A stretch of DNA of 64,000 nucleotides from NCBI GenBank assembly GCA_018398585.1, contig JAGTTD010000012.1, positions 21,275,036 through 21,339,035 on the forward strand. Reading direction: 5' to 3'. The notes below the pieces were generated by a model. It had not been told where the DNA came from. It did not search any database and saw nothing but the letters and a program-made list of their open reading frames with translations. This DNA is from Simmondsia chinensis. Its lineage: Eukaryota > Streptophyta > Magnoliopsida > Caryophyllales > Simmondsiaceae. The translations under genes were made by a program, and so were the position numbers. Shown one piece after another: positions 10,879-22,441 of this stretch (positions are counted from its first letter, which is position 1; every line of letters starts with the position of its first letter).

Positions 10879-12690
10879 CTAACTCGTATAGCTCTCTCCT
10901 ATGACACACTGAACTATGAAAGCTCCTGGATCTCTGCACTTAGGTGGGATGCTTGACATTAAGATGCTGCTCACTTTTTCAGTGAGTCGGACCTTCCCAG
11001 GGACATGAGCTTGCGCTCTCTTCTTTTTAGCACATAGGTCTTTATGAAATTTAGCATAAATGGGGAGGTGTTTAATGGCGTCAATCAGTGGTAGGTTAAT
11101 CTTGACATCCTTAAACAAGTTCAGTAACTCATCTCTCTTCGGTTCATCCTTCCCTTTCGGTCCTAACAGGGCCGTAGGAAAAGGAACAATTGGTTCGAGA
11201 GATGAGCCCAGTGAGGATGTGGGAACTCCATCCTTATCAGCAATGGGGTTTGGAGTCCCATCCTCTCGCTTAACTTCTATCTCTACTTCTCTCAAATCAC
11301 CCTCACCTGTGGCTAAGACAACCTTAGCTTGCTCATGAGTGACCTAGCTAAGGTTAGGATTAGTTGCTCCCCTGGGATTAGCGAGAGGTTGGGAGGGTAA
11401 CCTCCCTTCCTCTCTCCTGTTCATGGCCTGAGCTAACTGTCCTAGTTGGTTCTCTAACTTAGAAATCGATTGTGAATGAGAGTGGACCAACTATTGGTTT
11501 TCCTCCATAAAGCGGAGCATACATTCCTCAAACTAAGAAGTGTAGCTCAGAGGTTGGGGTGGTGGATTAGAATTAGGAACTGAAGGTTGAGAAGAAGAGC
11601 CATACCTTTGCCCTCCATGAAAACTAGGAGGGTGTGCCTTACCTGCAAATTTTGGTGCTGGTTGTCTCATGGCTGGGTTTTGATTTGTGTTCTGCTTCCA
11701 TGAGAAATTGGGATGGTTGCGCCACCCTGAATTATAGGTCTGCGAGTACTGATTGTTGTTCCTCGACTACTCTTGCACTGCATAAGCTTGGTCCTACACA
11801 TACTCGGGAAACTGTGACGCATATAAACACTCAAAAACAGAATGATCATCTCCTGAACAAATACTGCACGGAGTAATACCCTCAGACGATGATTCGGTCG
11901 CATTAACTGGATGCACATTAGTGGAATTTGCATTTAAACTCGTTATCTTATCTATCTTTCTACTTAGTGCATCTAGTCTTAAATTAACATCATCTTGGGG
12001 TGCTACCTCGTAGACAACATGCGTGCTTCCCCTAACCACCCTCGCAGAAGAGGCTTGGTCGAGGGAATGTTCATTGAGGAGCTCAAAAAGCGTCCAGGCC
12101 TCGTCCTCGCCATGCTGGTTAAATGCTTCCCCGCATGAAGCATTTACCATTTGCTTGATTGACGCACTGAGACCATCATAGAAGTTTTGGACAAGAGCCC
12201 ACTTGGGTGAACCATGGTGGGGACAGCTTCTAAGAAGTTCATTGAACCTATCCCAACACTCGCGAAACTGCTTCTGGTCTTTTTGTTCAAAACTATTTAT
12301 AGCGCGCCTAATAGCCATTGTTCTGGCTTTAGGGAAAAACTTGACCAGGAAGCACTTTTGAAGGTCATTCCAAGAGGTGATTTCACCCCTGGGTAGGGAC
12401 TGAAATCACCTCTTAGCCATGTCTTTTAACGAGAACAGAAAAAGACGTAGTCTAATCGCATCATTTGAGACACCTTGATAATGATAGGTTTCACATATTT
12501 CGAGGAATGTGTCAAGGTGCTCGTATGGGCTCTCATTTGGCTTCCCATAAAATGTGGGAAGCATGTTGATAATCCCAAGTTTAAGTTCGAACTTGGCGTT
12601 ACCCAGAGCAGGTAACGCAACTCCGGCAGGCGCAACGTACGTTTCGGGGATGAAGTGATCCCCAATCGTATGTGGTTCGTTATTAGCCAT
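10879..12690 (-). pseudogene. Athila gag polyprotein, nonsense-mutated
   Basis: The ATG at 12690 starts MANNEPHTIGD. Retrotransposon gag motifs follow: LPTFYGKPNESPYEHLDTFLEIC, a segment with FRECWDRFNELLRSCPHHG and LVQNFYDGLS typical of Athila gag, a CSGDDHSVFEC half-knuckle near 11840, a Gln/Asn/Pro-rich linker with a coiled-coil-like stretch (SISKLENQLGQLAQA, about 11420-11480), and LPIYAKFHKDLC near the protease. Stops occur at 12406 and 11794 and several more before 11299, all in one frame with no net frameshift. Gag would form the virus-like particle in the cytoplasm. Confidence 0.9.
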
Positions 12691-12976
12691 GGTTCGTTGT
12701 GTACTCTCTCTCTCTTCTAATCACCTCACGATAGACAAATTCGGCTCAATTTCGGGGATGTAAGGTAACAATTCAGGATCGAACAAACGTCTACCGTGCA
12801 CGCAATATCGCAACTGGGATGGATCCACGGTGATCTTGACTAATGACTCAAGCAAAAGAAAAATAACTATGAAAAATATTCAAAGCAATAAAAAAAAAAA
12901 AAGCAAACAAAACAAAGTCCGTTAATCTTAAATTCCAACTTAGCAAACCAATTCCTCGGCAATGGCGCCAAAAACT
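12691..12976 (-). promoter_or_regulatory. Athila 5' untranslated leader with primer-binding site at 12954-12970
   Basis: On the minus strand the LTR ends (CACATCA) and six bases later TGGCGCCATTGCCGAGG begins. This resembles the TGGCGCC-type primer-binding site of Athila-type elements, usually attributed to tRNA-Asp (from memory). The leader then runs ~280 bp to the gag ATG at 12690. Confidence 0.85.
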
Positions 12977-14412
12977 TGATGTGATTTTAAAAGTGTGTTT
13001 AAAACCATCTACTCGAAAGCGTACGAGATTGTCATAGCTTTGTAGGGTATACGGGTCATATCCACAGGGAATCGTGTTAAGTTAGATTTACTGATTAAGG
13101 AGCGGTTTGACTTTTCGATTTTTTTTTTTGTTGTTGAATAAGTTGTTAGCTAAATTACTGAAACTGAATATAAAATGAATGCGACAATTCAATTGAGGTT
13201 AGTTTAGAGAGTGAATTTAAGGTAGCTTAACACGTATCCCGTCATTATATTCTACTTAGGACGATGATTTGAATGACTTAGGCTATAAGCTCTAAGCCTG
13301 GGTTAATGTATAAATTAGGGCTTAGGGTAATGAACTAGTCTAAAGGCATAACCTATCTTAGCACCCTAGATGTAGCATAGGTTATCTTATTAGCACTACT
13401 TAATTCCTTTGTTACTCCTAATTCAATATTAACTTATATAAAAGATTGGGTTCAGGGTTGGGTACAATCTCAACCCTGACCACGCATGAATTTTTGTTAT
13501 GTTATGGTCTAGGCTAAAAGCACAGGACTAATCACTGCAAAGTTGGAGACCTAGTCATGGCTACAAGCACACATACAAATATATCCAACAATCATAAAAA
13601 AACTCCCCACAGGGGTGCGAATATAGCATAACTAAATCAATCGTCAAAAGTATAATATAAATCTGGGATACGGGCGGCTACCCCCCTTCATCCCTAAACT
13701 AAGATAGTTCACTCCTCCATGGGAGTTTTATACATCCTTAAATTTAAAGAAAAGAAGGTATTGTGCGTAAAATAAATAAAAGAATAAACTCCCTCAATCT
13801 TCGTGTCGATGCTAATCCAAGCCTGAATTCTCCCAGCAATCCAACCACTTGCGCTTCAGCTTTTGAAAACCTGTAGATCTCGTAGCGGCTTCGGGTTTGA
13901 GAGAAAGGGGAGGTCGTGTGGCAAGAAAAAAAAAAGTGACAAAGGGTGACTTCCCCTTCTCTATTTATAGGCACAGGAGCAGTTAGGGTTCCGTACGGAA
14001 CCCTCCCAATTGATCGGGAATAATGCCCGATCGATCGGTGAGCTCACGCAAAGCTCTCGATCGATCGGTGCTTTTGGCTGATCGATCGATAGGCTCTCGG
14101 TTAATTTCCCTAACCGGGAGCTGCTGATCGATCGGTTCTCTGAGCCCCCTTTTCTCAGTTAAGCACCGTAGCGCTATGGGATATACTTGGTTCACTGAAT
14201 TATGATCCAATGGGTCTTTCTTTTGCACGAGTGGTTGGGTTTCTCCAATCAGCCTTCAAAAATGCCTCAATAATGCTTTAGCCAAAATTCTTCTTTCATC
14301 CGCTTTGATGTGTTCCACATGAAAATGTACCTAAATAACAACTGAACACACATGCAGAGGCTGAATATACGACAGAAATGGGAAATTAAATATGTAAAAA
14401 TCACACGTATCA
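12977..14412 (-). repeat. 5' LTR of the Athila-like element
   Basis: Complete 1436-bp LTR with short inverted ends (minus strand TGATACG...CACATCA). Its left edge is fixed by the primer-binding site and its right edge by the end of similarity to 1-979. It carries CGATCGATCGG palindromes at about 14008-14095. The five bases beyond it (ACGTC) should be the TSD, but the other copy is outside the window. Confidence 0.92.
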
Positions 14413-14895
14413 ACGTCAATGCCCAAATCCGGCATGCAATCTTGTGCCCCTAAGATCTCTTTTTCTACCACTAGACTCAACCTGGTGTAGAGACATACAG
14501 GCATGGATTATTTGCCAGCAAGTTTGGAATGGTCAAAAGCATTCCTTTTCCAGGCCTGAGGACTAAGAATCCACGGTAGGCTAAGAGGATCTCCATTCAT
14601 CTCTCTCAGTACATTGAACTCTATGAGTCCAACTTAGAGGTTAACTCAACCTATGGGTATCCTGTTCCTTGTAGGCATTCCCTTTGTGCCACAACTCGTT
14701 ATCTAGATTCGTTCTAAGCTTGTTGGTCCTCTTTGGAGGCCAGAGGCGCCAAGTAGTATTTCATGCCATCCTTTAAGCTTGTAGGTCCCAACTCGAGAGG
14801 ACCCCAACCAGTCAGAATAAGGCAGACCCCAAAAAAGGCCTTACAAGGTGAACATCCATCCTTAAAAGCAAGCTTTGGATTTTTCCCTTAGATAG
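14413..14895. other. Unassigned repeat-like DNA right of Athila
   Basis: No ORF of note and no family recognised. By position it should continue Gypsy-2 beyond its RNase H, since the RTE LINE to its right is inserted in Gypsy-2 and Athila ends at 14412. Translation of either strand did not give recognisable integrase motifs to my eye. Confidence 0.4.
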
Positions 14896-14909
14896 ATTGA
14901 ACAAAAGCT

Positions 14910-15740
14910 GTGATGGATGAGCTCACTAGACACATCCAAGGAGAGGTACCTTGGTGTATGCTTTTTGCAAATGACATAGTTTTGGTAGGGGATTCCCGAG
15001 CGGACATAAATGAGAAGTTGGAATTGTGGAGAGGTGCTTTAGAATCGAAGGGTTTAAGGATTAGCAGATCTAAGACTGAGTACTTGGAATTCAAATTCGA
15101 TAATTCCACCACGATTAGCACAGCGGAGGTCAAGATCAAATTGGAGACCTTACTAAGTAAGGAAAGTTTCAAATACCTGGGATCCATGATACATCAGAAT
15201 GGCGAGGTGGATGAGGATGTCAACAACAGGATTAAAGTAGGCCGGAAGAAGTGGAGGATGGCATCTGGGGTGCTGTGTGATAGAAAGTTCCCGTTAAAAC
15301 TAAAGGAAAAATACTATAGGACAGTAGTAAGACCAGCTATGTTATATGGGGCAGAGTGTCGACCAATGAAACAGAATCAAACACAGAGGATGAAAGTAGC
15401 AGATATGAGGATGTTGCACGGGATGTGCGGCCACACAAGGAAGGATAGGATCAGGAACGATGTAATAAGAGGTAAACTGGGTGTAGCCTCGATCGAGGAT
15501 AAATTGAGAGAGCACCGCCTAAGAGGGTTTGGACATGTTAGCAGGAGACCGACTACAGCCCCAGTCAGGAGGTGTGAACAGCTTCAGACGATGCTAGGTA
15601 GAAGAGGGAGGGGAAGGCCAAAGAAGAGTTGGCTGGAGACGATCCGTCACGACTTAACCCACCTAAACCTGAGAGAGGAGATGGCCTCAGATAGGGCACA
15701 ATGGAGGGCTAGCATAAGGGTAGTGGATGTGGCAGCGTAG
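14910..15740 (+). pseudogene. C-terminal fragment of RTE LINE reverse transcriptase
   Basis: An open frame of 276 codons with no start of its own: it begins inside the RT palm, where the normal FADD catalytic motif reads FANDIVLV (Asp to Asn). It continues with YLEFKF, FKYLGSMIHQNG, a Lys/Arg-rich thumb (RKKWRMASGVLCD), RPAMLYGAEC, and a C-terminal GHVSRRP / RRGRGRPKKSWLE segment, which is characteristic of plant RTE-clade elements. There is no endonuclease domain because of the truncation. It is not expected to be expressed or active. Confidence 0.92.
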
Positions 15741-16057
15741 AATAGGGCGGCGAGCGACTTGTAATTTAAGATTCCTAGGCAGTCATAACCGCAAGTGGTG
15801 CACTTATATGCTGATTAGTTTATCCTCTGATGACTCGGCTGTTTTCTTGGCTTACATACAAACTTAAATGCTTGCATGTCTACTTCCTTCACTCATTTGG
15901 CGATAAATTGAAGGTTTTATTTGCAAGCGCTCCTGTAGGGTCCTCGGAAACAGTCTCCTTTCCACTGAGAAGGGGTATGGCTGCGTACATATACCCCTCC
16001 CAGACCCTGCTTTAGCGGGAGCCGTGAGGCACTGGGATTGTTGTTCTTGTTGTATAT
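14910..16057 (+). mobile_element. RTE-type LINE, 5'-truncated insertion
   Basis: A perfect 14-bp TSD, ATTGAACAAAAGCT, flanks it (14896-14909 and 16058-16071), and the right end is a TTG-type repeat tail (GTTGTTCTTGTTGT). Severe 5' truncation with a TSD is the signature of target-primed reverse transcription. The coding part is the last ~275 codons of a LINE RT. The 3' end (about 15945-16057) has the GGCTGCGTACAT...GCGGGAGCC..GAGGCACTGGG pattern, which recurs in the SINEs at 47732 and 48135 and in three fragments of the H+-ATPase introns. It inserted into Gypsy-2 just after the start of its RNase H. Confidence 0.93.
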
Positions 16058-16071
16058 ATTGAACAAAAGCT

Positions 16072-17843
16072 CATTCCTTAAGCACTGTGCCACTGTCAAT
16101 TTTCAAGGCATCAATGTGTAACTTGAACGTCTTATGAAAATCTAGTAAAGCTACTACTAGACTTACAGTAAATCTCCACCTCACCTCCTCAATGGTGTTA
16201 GATGCCTCCGGAGTCCAATTGAAGCTACTCCCCTTCATACAATACGTAATGGGCGCAATGATTATGCTGAAGCCCTGTATGAACCTCTAGTAAAAGGATG
16301 CAAGACCATGGCAGCTACGTACCTCTGTTATTGACTTCGATTGTGGCCAACTTCGAGTTGCCTCCATCTTGTTGTCGTCTGCTGCAATCCTATCCTTGGA
16401 TACAACAAAACTAAGGAACAACACCCTGTCTTTTATAGAGTCACGTTTTTACAAGATAGCAAACAAGTGTTGTTCTCCCAGGGTTGTCAAACCTGCCCTA
16501 AGGTGTTCTAGATGCTTATCCTTGCTTGAATGTCATTAAAGTAGACTACCACAAATTTTTAGAAAAAGGGCATAGTATCTGGTTCATAAATCTCATAAGC
16601 TTACTAGGCACATTAGAAAGCCCAAACGATATTACCAACCACTCGTATAACCCTTCTCAGATATTGAGAGTAGTATTCTACTCGTCTCCTAGAGAGATAT
16701 GAATTTGATGGTATTCACTCTTCAAGTCTTGCTTGCTAAACACTTTTGAAATACGCAATTGATCTAATAAGTCATATAATCTTGGAATATAAAACGAATA
16801 ACATATTGTAATCTTGTTAATGGCTCTACTGTCAATGCACATTCGCAAAGTCCCATCTTTCTTTGGCCTCAAGAGAGCTAGAATTGCGCATGGACTCAGA
16901 CTCTCTCGAATGAATTCCCTAGTGAGTAACTATTCAACTTGGTGCCTAGGCTCTTCATGCACTACAAGGCTCATTCAATAATGTGGCCTATTCAGTAAGG
17001 AAGCTCCCGACACTGGATCTATCCGAGGTTGAATGTCCCTCAACGGTGGTAAAGAACTAGATAACTTTTTTAGAAAGACGTCAGTAAACACCTTGAGCAA
17101 GTTTTTCACCCCTTCCGTTACTTCCCCCTGTTCCGTTTGACACTCTTCGCTAATCAATACAAACTCCACCTTTTTCTCACAAATGTCTTTGGCGAACATG
17201 GTCCTTGACGAAAGATTTGGGTTTTCAGCTGACACTGAGTGCATTTCCTCATCTCTTTTGGGCAATAGGATTATCTTCTTGCCCTTAAAGAAGAAGCTAT
17301 GCGTGTTCCGCCTTCCATCATGGAAGGCGTCTCTATCTAATTGCCATAGTCATTCAAGTAACAAATGGCATGTATCCTTGGTAACCACATCACACCATAC
17401 CTCCTCTCGGTATTTCATACTAATTGAAACGATAACTAAACAACGTTTATAAACAGTTACTTGTTCCCTTTTTTTAGCCAAGTCACCTTGTATGGACTCG
17501 GGTTCTCTTCTTTCTTCAAATGTAACTTCCGAACTGCTTCCTAGAAAATATTGTTTTCAAAATTCCCAGGGTCAATGAATATGCAACATTCCTACTCATT
17601 TGTGGTGCAGGTCATCTGGAAGATATCATTCCTGAACCAACCATCTCCTTTTGCTTCACTAGGCACAAAACAAACTTACCTGACCACGAACAGGTGGCCT
17701 TCATTGCTGGCAACCTCTTCTTTGCCACTTTGCACTAACTCGTCTTAACCCTCACTTTTAACTAACTAGCAATCTGAAGACCCTCGACGTACAACCCCTT
17801 ACAAGCTCTATTGCCCTTCCGATGCTCGGTGGCACGATTACCA
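16072..17843 (-). pseudogene. Gypsy-2 pol fragment: gag end/protease, RT, start of RNase H
   Basis: From right to left on the minus strand: the gag/protease junction near 17760-17840, a protease-RT linker with VFTDVFLKKLSSSLPPLRDIQ (about 17000-17090), the RT fingers/palm ([21 protein letters not shown] near 16800-16870, [15 protein letters not shown] near 16690-16745), and the start of RNase H (FNWTPEASNTIEEV near 16190-16230, HIDALKIDSGTVL near 16090-16130). Many stops and frameshifts occur and the YVDD box is not readable. It is cut at 16071 by the RTE LINE and at 17844 by Copia-2. The host element's 5' LTR is at 39337. Confidence 0.85.
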
Positions 17844-18382
17844 TGTAGGGAAAATTTAATTTCAGAATCTAAATTTTTCCTAGATTGGCTCGATTAAGCA
17901 CAGGGGAAAAAACTTTAAAATTCATTAGTTCTATAACTGAAGGACATGTATTCTAATATATACATAACAATCATAGAATATCTTAGCATAATAAACGTTG
18001 AATCAAACACATAAATAAAATTGCGAAAATTAAAGGAAACCTTTAAAACAAAAGTTATAAGGAATACCAAGAATGTAGACTGTAATTATGGCCCGGGAGG
18101 AGTCATCGAGACCGCGAGATCCTCTTGGAAATGACCCCTTGACACCCGAAGTTTGGGCTTCGAAAAATAATTTACTAGAAGAAATTTTAAACAGATATTC
18201 CATCTTTTAATTTTTCAAAAAATCATATTTTTGTAGAGACTTTGTGATTGCTAAATTAAAAACCCAAGACTCCTATTTATAATAGGGCATGGATAGAAGA
18301 GTATGTAATTTTTTCGATGTGGGATTCTCTTTAATAACCCAAAAACGCGTTCAAAATTAAATTTGCAATTCCGGCCACCTAA

Positions 18383-18733
18383 TGTAAAAACTTAAAATAA
18401 GACTATGAAGAAAAGGATTGTACATATTGGATGATCAAGTAAAGAAACAAGACTAACCTATTTATACTAGATGAAGGACACACCCTTTCACCTTCACAAG
18501 CTAAGAGTTACATAAGAATAAATTGCATAAATAAATCAAGTAAATGCTTATAGTAAAGGCCCATCTTGGCCGGTTGGAGAAGGGAGAGGGAAGGCCTAAA
18601 AATCTACCAAAATATCTACCTACTCACTGATTACATGGAATAATGTAGAAAAGTATATGCCATGAATAAATACAAATACTAAAGCGTACAAATACAAATA
18701 CGAGAATACAAAAGTAAAATACTAATTTCTACA
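18383..18733 (-). repeat. 3' LTR of Copia-1
   Basis: 351 bp, TGTAAAAACTT...TTTCTACA on the plus strand, near-identical to 23235-23585. Confidence 0.96.
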
Positions 18734-18740
18734 CTCCCCC

Positions 18741-20040
18741 TCAAGTTGGAGCATGCAAGTTTACGATGCCCAACTTGCAGAGAAATGTAGCATGCGTCGA
18801 ACTGCCAAGTGCTTTAGTGAAAATATCGGCTACTTGCTCCCCGGTGTGAACGTAGGCTGTGGCAATCTCCTTGGATAGTAATTTGTCTTGGACAAAGTGA
18901 CAGTCAAATTCAATGTGCTTCGTTCTTTCGTGGAATACAGGATTAGAAGCAATATGGAGTGCTGCCTGATTATCACAAAAGAGTAAAACGAGTTCGTTAG
19001 TGGGAACAACAAGGTCATTTAACAATCGGCGTAACCAAGTTATTTCACTAGTTGTCGATGCCATGGATCGGTATTCGGCTTCTGCAGAGGAACGTGAAAC
19101 AACAGTTTGTTTCTTGGACCTCCATGAAATAGGCGCATCACCCAAGAAAACAACAAAACCTGTCGTTGACCGTCTGGTAGTGGGACATCCAGCCCAGTCG
19201 GCATCACGATAAGCACGGAGTTTGAGATCACAAGCAGATGGAAAGAATATTCCTTGACCCGGAGTCCCTTTAAGATAACGGAGGACCCTCATGACGGCGT
19301 CAAGATGAGGTACTCGAGGATCATGCATAAACTGACTCAAAATTCGAACAGCATAACAAATGTCAGGACGAGTAATTGTCAAGTACAACAACCGGCCAAC
19401 TAGCCGCCTATACTGACCCCCATCCTCCACGGGCTCTCCCACCCCATCTGCTAATCCATGATTCTGCACTATCGGTGTAAAAACAGGTTTTGCTCCTAGA
19501 AGTCCGGTCTCACTAATGATGTCAAGAGCATATTTTCTTTGACTTAACATTAACCCCTTTTGGGAACGGGCGACCTCAAGTCCTAAAAAATACTTTGCTG
19601 GGCCCAAGTCCTTTATTCCAAACGTTTCATTCAAAACATTTTTAACTTCTGCAATATGATTCGTGTCATTTCCAGTAATGAGGACATCATCAACATAAAT
19701 AAGAATAGCAGTGTATGTGGACCCACGCATGAAAGTGAATAAGGAATAGTCAGCCCTGGATTGTTGAAAACCAAGTTTAATCAAGGTAGAGGTGAATTTC
19801 TGATTCCAGTTCCGGGAAGCCTGTTTAAGTCCATAAAGGGACTTATGAAGGCTACAAACCTTCCCTTCATGTTTACGTTCAAAACCTTGTGGTAATTTCA
19901 TGTAAACTTCTTCATCCAAGTCCCCATGAAGAAAGGCATTATTTAAATCTAATTGTTGGATTATCCAACTTCGAGCCGTGGCAACGGCTAAAACACAACG
20001 AACAGTTACAAGTTTAGCTACAGGGCAAAAGTATCATGGT
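18741..20040 (-). pseudogene. Copia-1 reverse transcriptase and RNase H
   Basis: The frame contains DEEVYMKLPQGFE, SLYGLKQASRNWN, the catalytic YVDDVLITGN, GLEVARSQKGLMLSQRKYA, and RNase H motifs DADWAGCPTTRRSTTG and SSAEAEYRSMA, ending with HTGEQVADIFTKALG. All are classical Ty1/Copia RT/RH signatures and this block is uninterrupted. It is out of frame with the upstream integrase: a net indel near 20018-20040 changes frame right after DYHDTFA, so it cannot be made as part of the polyprotein. Confidence 0.93.
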
Positions 20041-22438
20041 AGTCTATTCCCTCGACCTGAGTATACCCCTTTGCAACAAGACGAGCTTTGTACCTCTCAA
20101 TCGTCCCATCTGATTTATATTTGACTTTGTAGACCCACTTTGAGTCTATAGCTCTTTTTCCAGCTGGCAAAGCCTCAAGTGTCCAAGTGTTGTTTTGTTC
20201 AAGTGCCTTGATCTCCTTCTCCATGGCTTCCCTCCATTGTTCATTTTGTACGGCCTGATTAAAATTTTTAGGCTCATCACATGAAGTGATGGCATTCAAA
20301 AGTGTCGAGTGAGCATTAGAAAATTGTACGTTAGAAACAAAATTGGAGAGAGGATATAAAATACCAGAGTTGACTGACGGAGTGGGAGCGGGAGAATGGG
20401 TTATAGAAGGCGGAACCTCTATTATATAATCTTTATATTTGACGGGCATAGACCGAACTCTCGCACTTCTTCTTACTACCCCGTCTTCACTGAGGGGAAC
20501 ACCCCTGTCCTCTGCTACTGGTCCCTCTGCCAGAGCCTCCTCTTGTCCCTGAAGGACCGGTTCGGGTGCTGTCGGACCGGCCAGACCAGGGCCGGTTCGC
20601 TGCTGCTGCAGAACCGGTCCAGTGGGGACTGGTTCTGCAGTGTCGGTGCATAAAAAATTGTGCCTTATGACCTTGTTAGGCCCTTTATGCGTTACCCCAG
20701 ATGTATCAATTTTTAAATAAGGCACATTATCTTCATAAAATCGAACATCCCTAGAAACAACCATCTTATGTTCATCCAAGCTATAGATCTTATACCCCTT
20801 TTGACCATGGGGATACCCTACAAATATTCCCGGAGAAACTCGTTTATCGAGTTTGTCACTTTTTGGATTTTTAACATGGTAATAACACAAGCATCCAAAA
20901 ACCCTCAAATGATTATATGACGAAGGTTTGCCCATTAACAACTCGTAAGGACTCTTTTTGCCAAGTAATGAAGAGGACATCAAATTAATCAAGTAGGCAG
21001 CTGTTAAGACACACTCACCCCAAAATCTCTTAGGGAGTCCAGCCTGAAAACGAAGTGCGAGCCCAACTTCTAACAAATGCTTGTGCTTGCGTTCAACAAC
21101 TCCGTTTTGTTGAGGTGTCCCGGTTAACGACGTCTGGTATTGAATTCCATGTTTTGCATAGAAGTCCAATAATGGCCCATATTTAAACTCCTGACCATTA
21201 TCGCTTCTCACCTGTTTGACCTGCAAACCAAACTGAGTAACCACCATACTACAAAAATTCATGAGAATCCCATGTGCTTGGGATTTCTCTTTCATAAGAT
21301 ACACTCACATGCATCAGCTATAATCATACACTCACATGCATCAGCTATAATCATCAACAATGGTAAGAAAAAAACGTGCACCAGTCAAAGATCACTTTCT
21401 ATAAGGCCCCCAAATGTAACAATGAATTAATTCAAAATAAACCCGAGTCTCAGAAACAGACAAAGGAAAAGGAGATCGTGCTTGTTTCGCACGATGACAA
21501 GTATCACAAACAACATTAGTCCTTTTAATGTTCAAATGCGGAAAAAATGAAAGCTTGTTGAAAGCAACGTGACCCAAACGGCAGTGCCACAAAACTGCCT
21601 CTTTATTATTCTGTACCACGTGTGCCGAGGGAGCAACCGGCTGCGTCTCAAGCAAATATAGCCCATTTCTCATTCTACCCACTCCAATCAGCCTCCTCGA
21701 GTGTCGGTCCTGAAAGTAACAAAAATCAGGATAAAGGGTTAACGTACAATTTTCATAACGTGTGAGTTTGCTCACTGACAACAAGTTGCAATAAAAACCC
21801 GGCACATACAAAACATCATGGAGAATAAAATTTCCAAAAATCTGAACTTTCCCAATATGAGATACTGTCAATGTTGTCCCGTTTGGTAATCTAACGGGTT
21901 TAACAATTTTATTTGGCACAATGTCGAACATGAGTGAAAGTGAAGAAACCATGTGATCGGTGGCCCCGGTGTCAACAATCCAACTTTGATTGGAAATAAA
22001 AACTTGACCTGTCAGATTTATACTAGGTGAGACCGAACTTTGTTCAAGTGGTGACAAGAGGTGCTGATATTGGCTAGCGGATAACCCGACAATGGGGCTG
22101 TCACCCATGGGGTCCTCACTGTTGCAGTGAACCGTGGCTGCTGCAGCTGCGGTTCCCGGTGTCCCGACCATCTTTGACCCCTGCTTCTTCCAACCCGAAG
22201 GATATCCGATCAATTCAAAGCACCTCTCCTTGGTGTGTCCCTGTTTCTTACAATGAGAACAGGTAAAACGGTTAGTTCGTCGGGAATTATTTCCCATGGA
22301 TGAGCCTCCTGGCCCTTTCGCTGTCAATGCCACAGCCTCGGGTGTCACAAATGACCCTGCTGCCATGCTTTGCTGCTTCTCTTCCTGACATAACACTGAA
22401 TAAGCACTTCCCACAGAGGTTAAAGGTTTAGTGTTCAT
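20018..22438 (-). pseudogene. Copia-1 gag zinc knuckle, protease and integrase
   Basis: Read leftward from 22438: the CCHC zinc knuckle CSHCKKQGHTKERC (near 22260), aspartic protease WIVDTGATDHM (near 21970), the integrase zinc domain HCRLGH...CDTCHRAKQ (near 21490-21600), and the integrase core, where the usual VDDYS-type site is damaged by stops at 21392 and by a 27-bp tandem duplication at 21303-21356. RSDNGQEF and QNGVVERKHKH follow. The region before RT is WREAMEKEIKALEQNNTW. The frame is the same as gag; the breaks are stop codons. Confidence 0.92.
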
Positions 22439-22441
22439 AAG

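Larger units (their letters stand above)
1..14412 (-). mobile_element. Athila-like Ty3/Gypsy LTR retrotransposon, left LTR truncated by window
   Basis: On the minus strand the order is 5' LTR (12977-14412), tRNA primer-binding site, gag, protease, RT, RNase H, integrase, an extra ORF after pol, a polypurine tract and the 3' LTR (1-979, cut by the window). The gag-protease-RT-RH-INT order is that of Ty3/Gypsy. A large gag, a DLG protease site and an extra ORF after integrase fit the Athila lineage (established family layout; lineage inferred without a tree). A by-eye count over the first ~180 aligned LTR bases (from 1 and from 13436) gives about 16 differences, mostly C/T and G/A, so the insertion is not recent. 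It landed in other repeat DNA at 14413. hAT-1 later inserted at 2863-5803. Confidence 0.93.
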
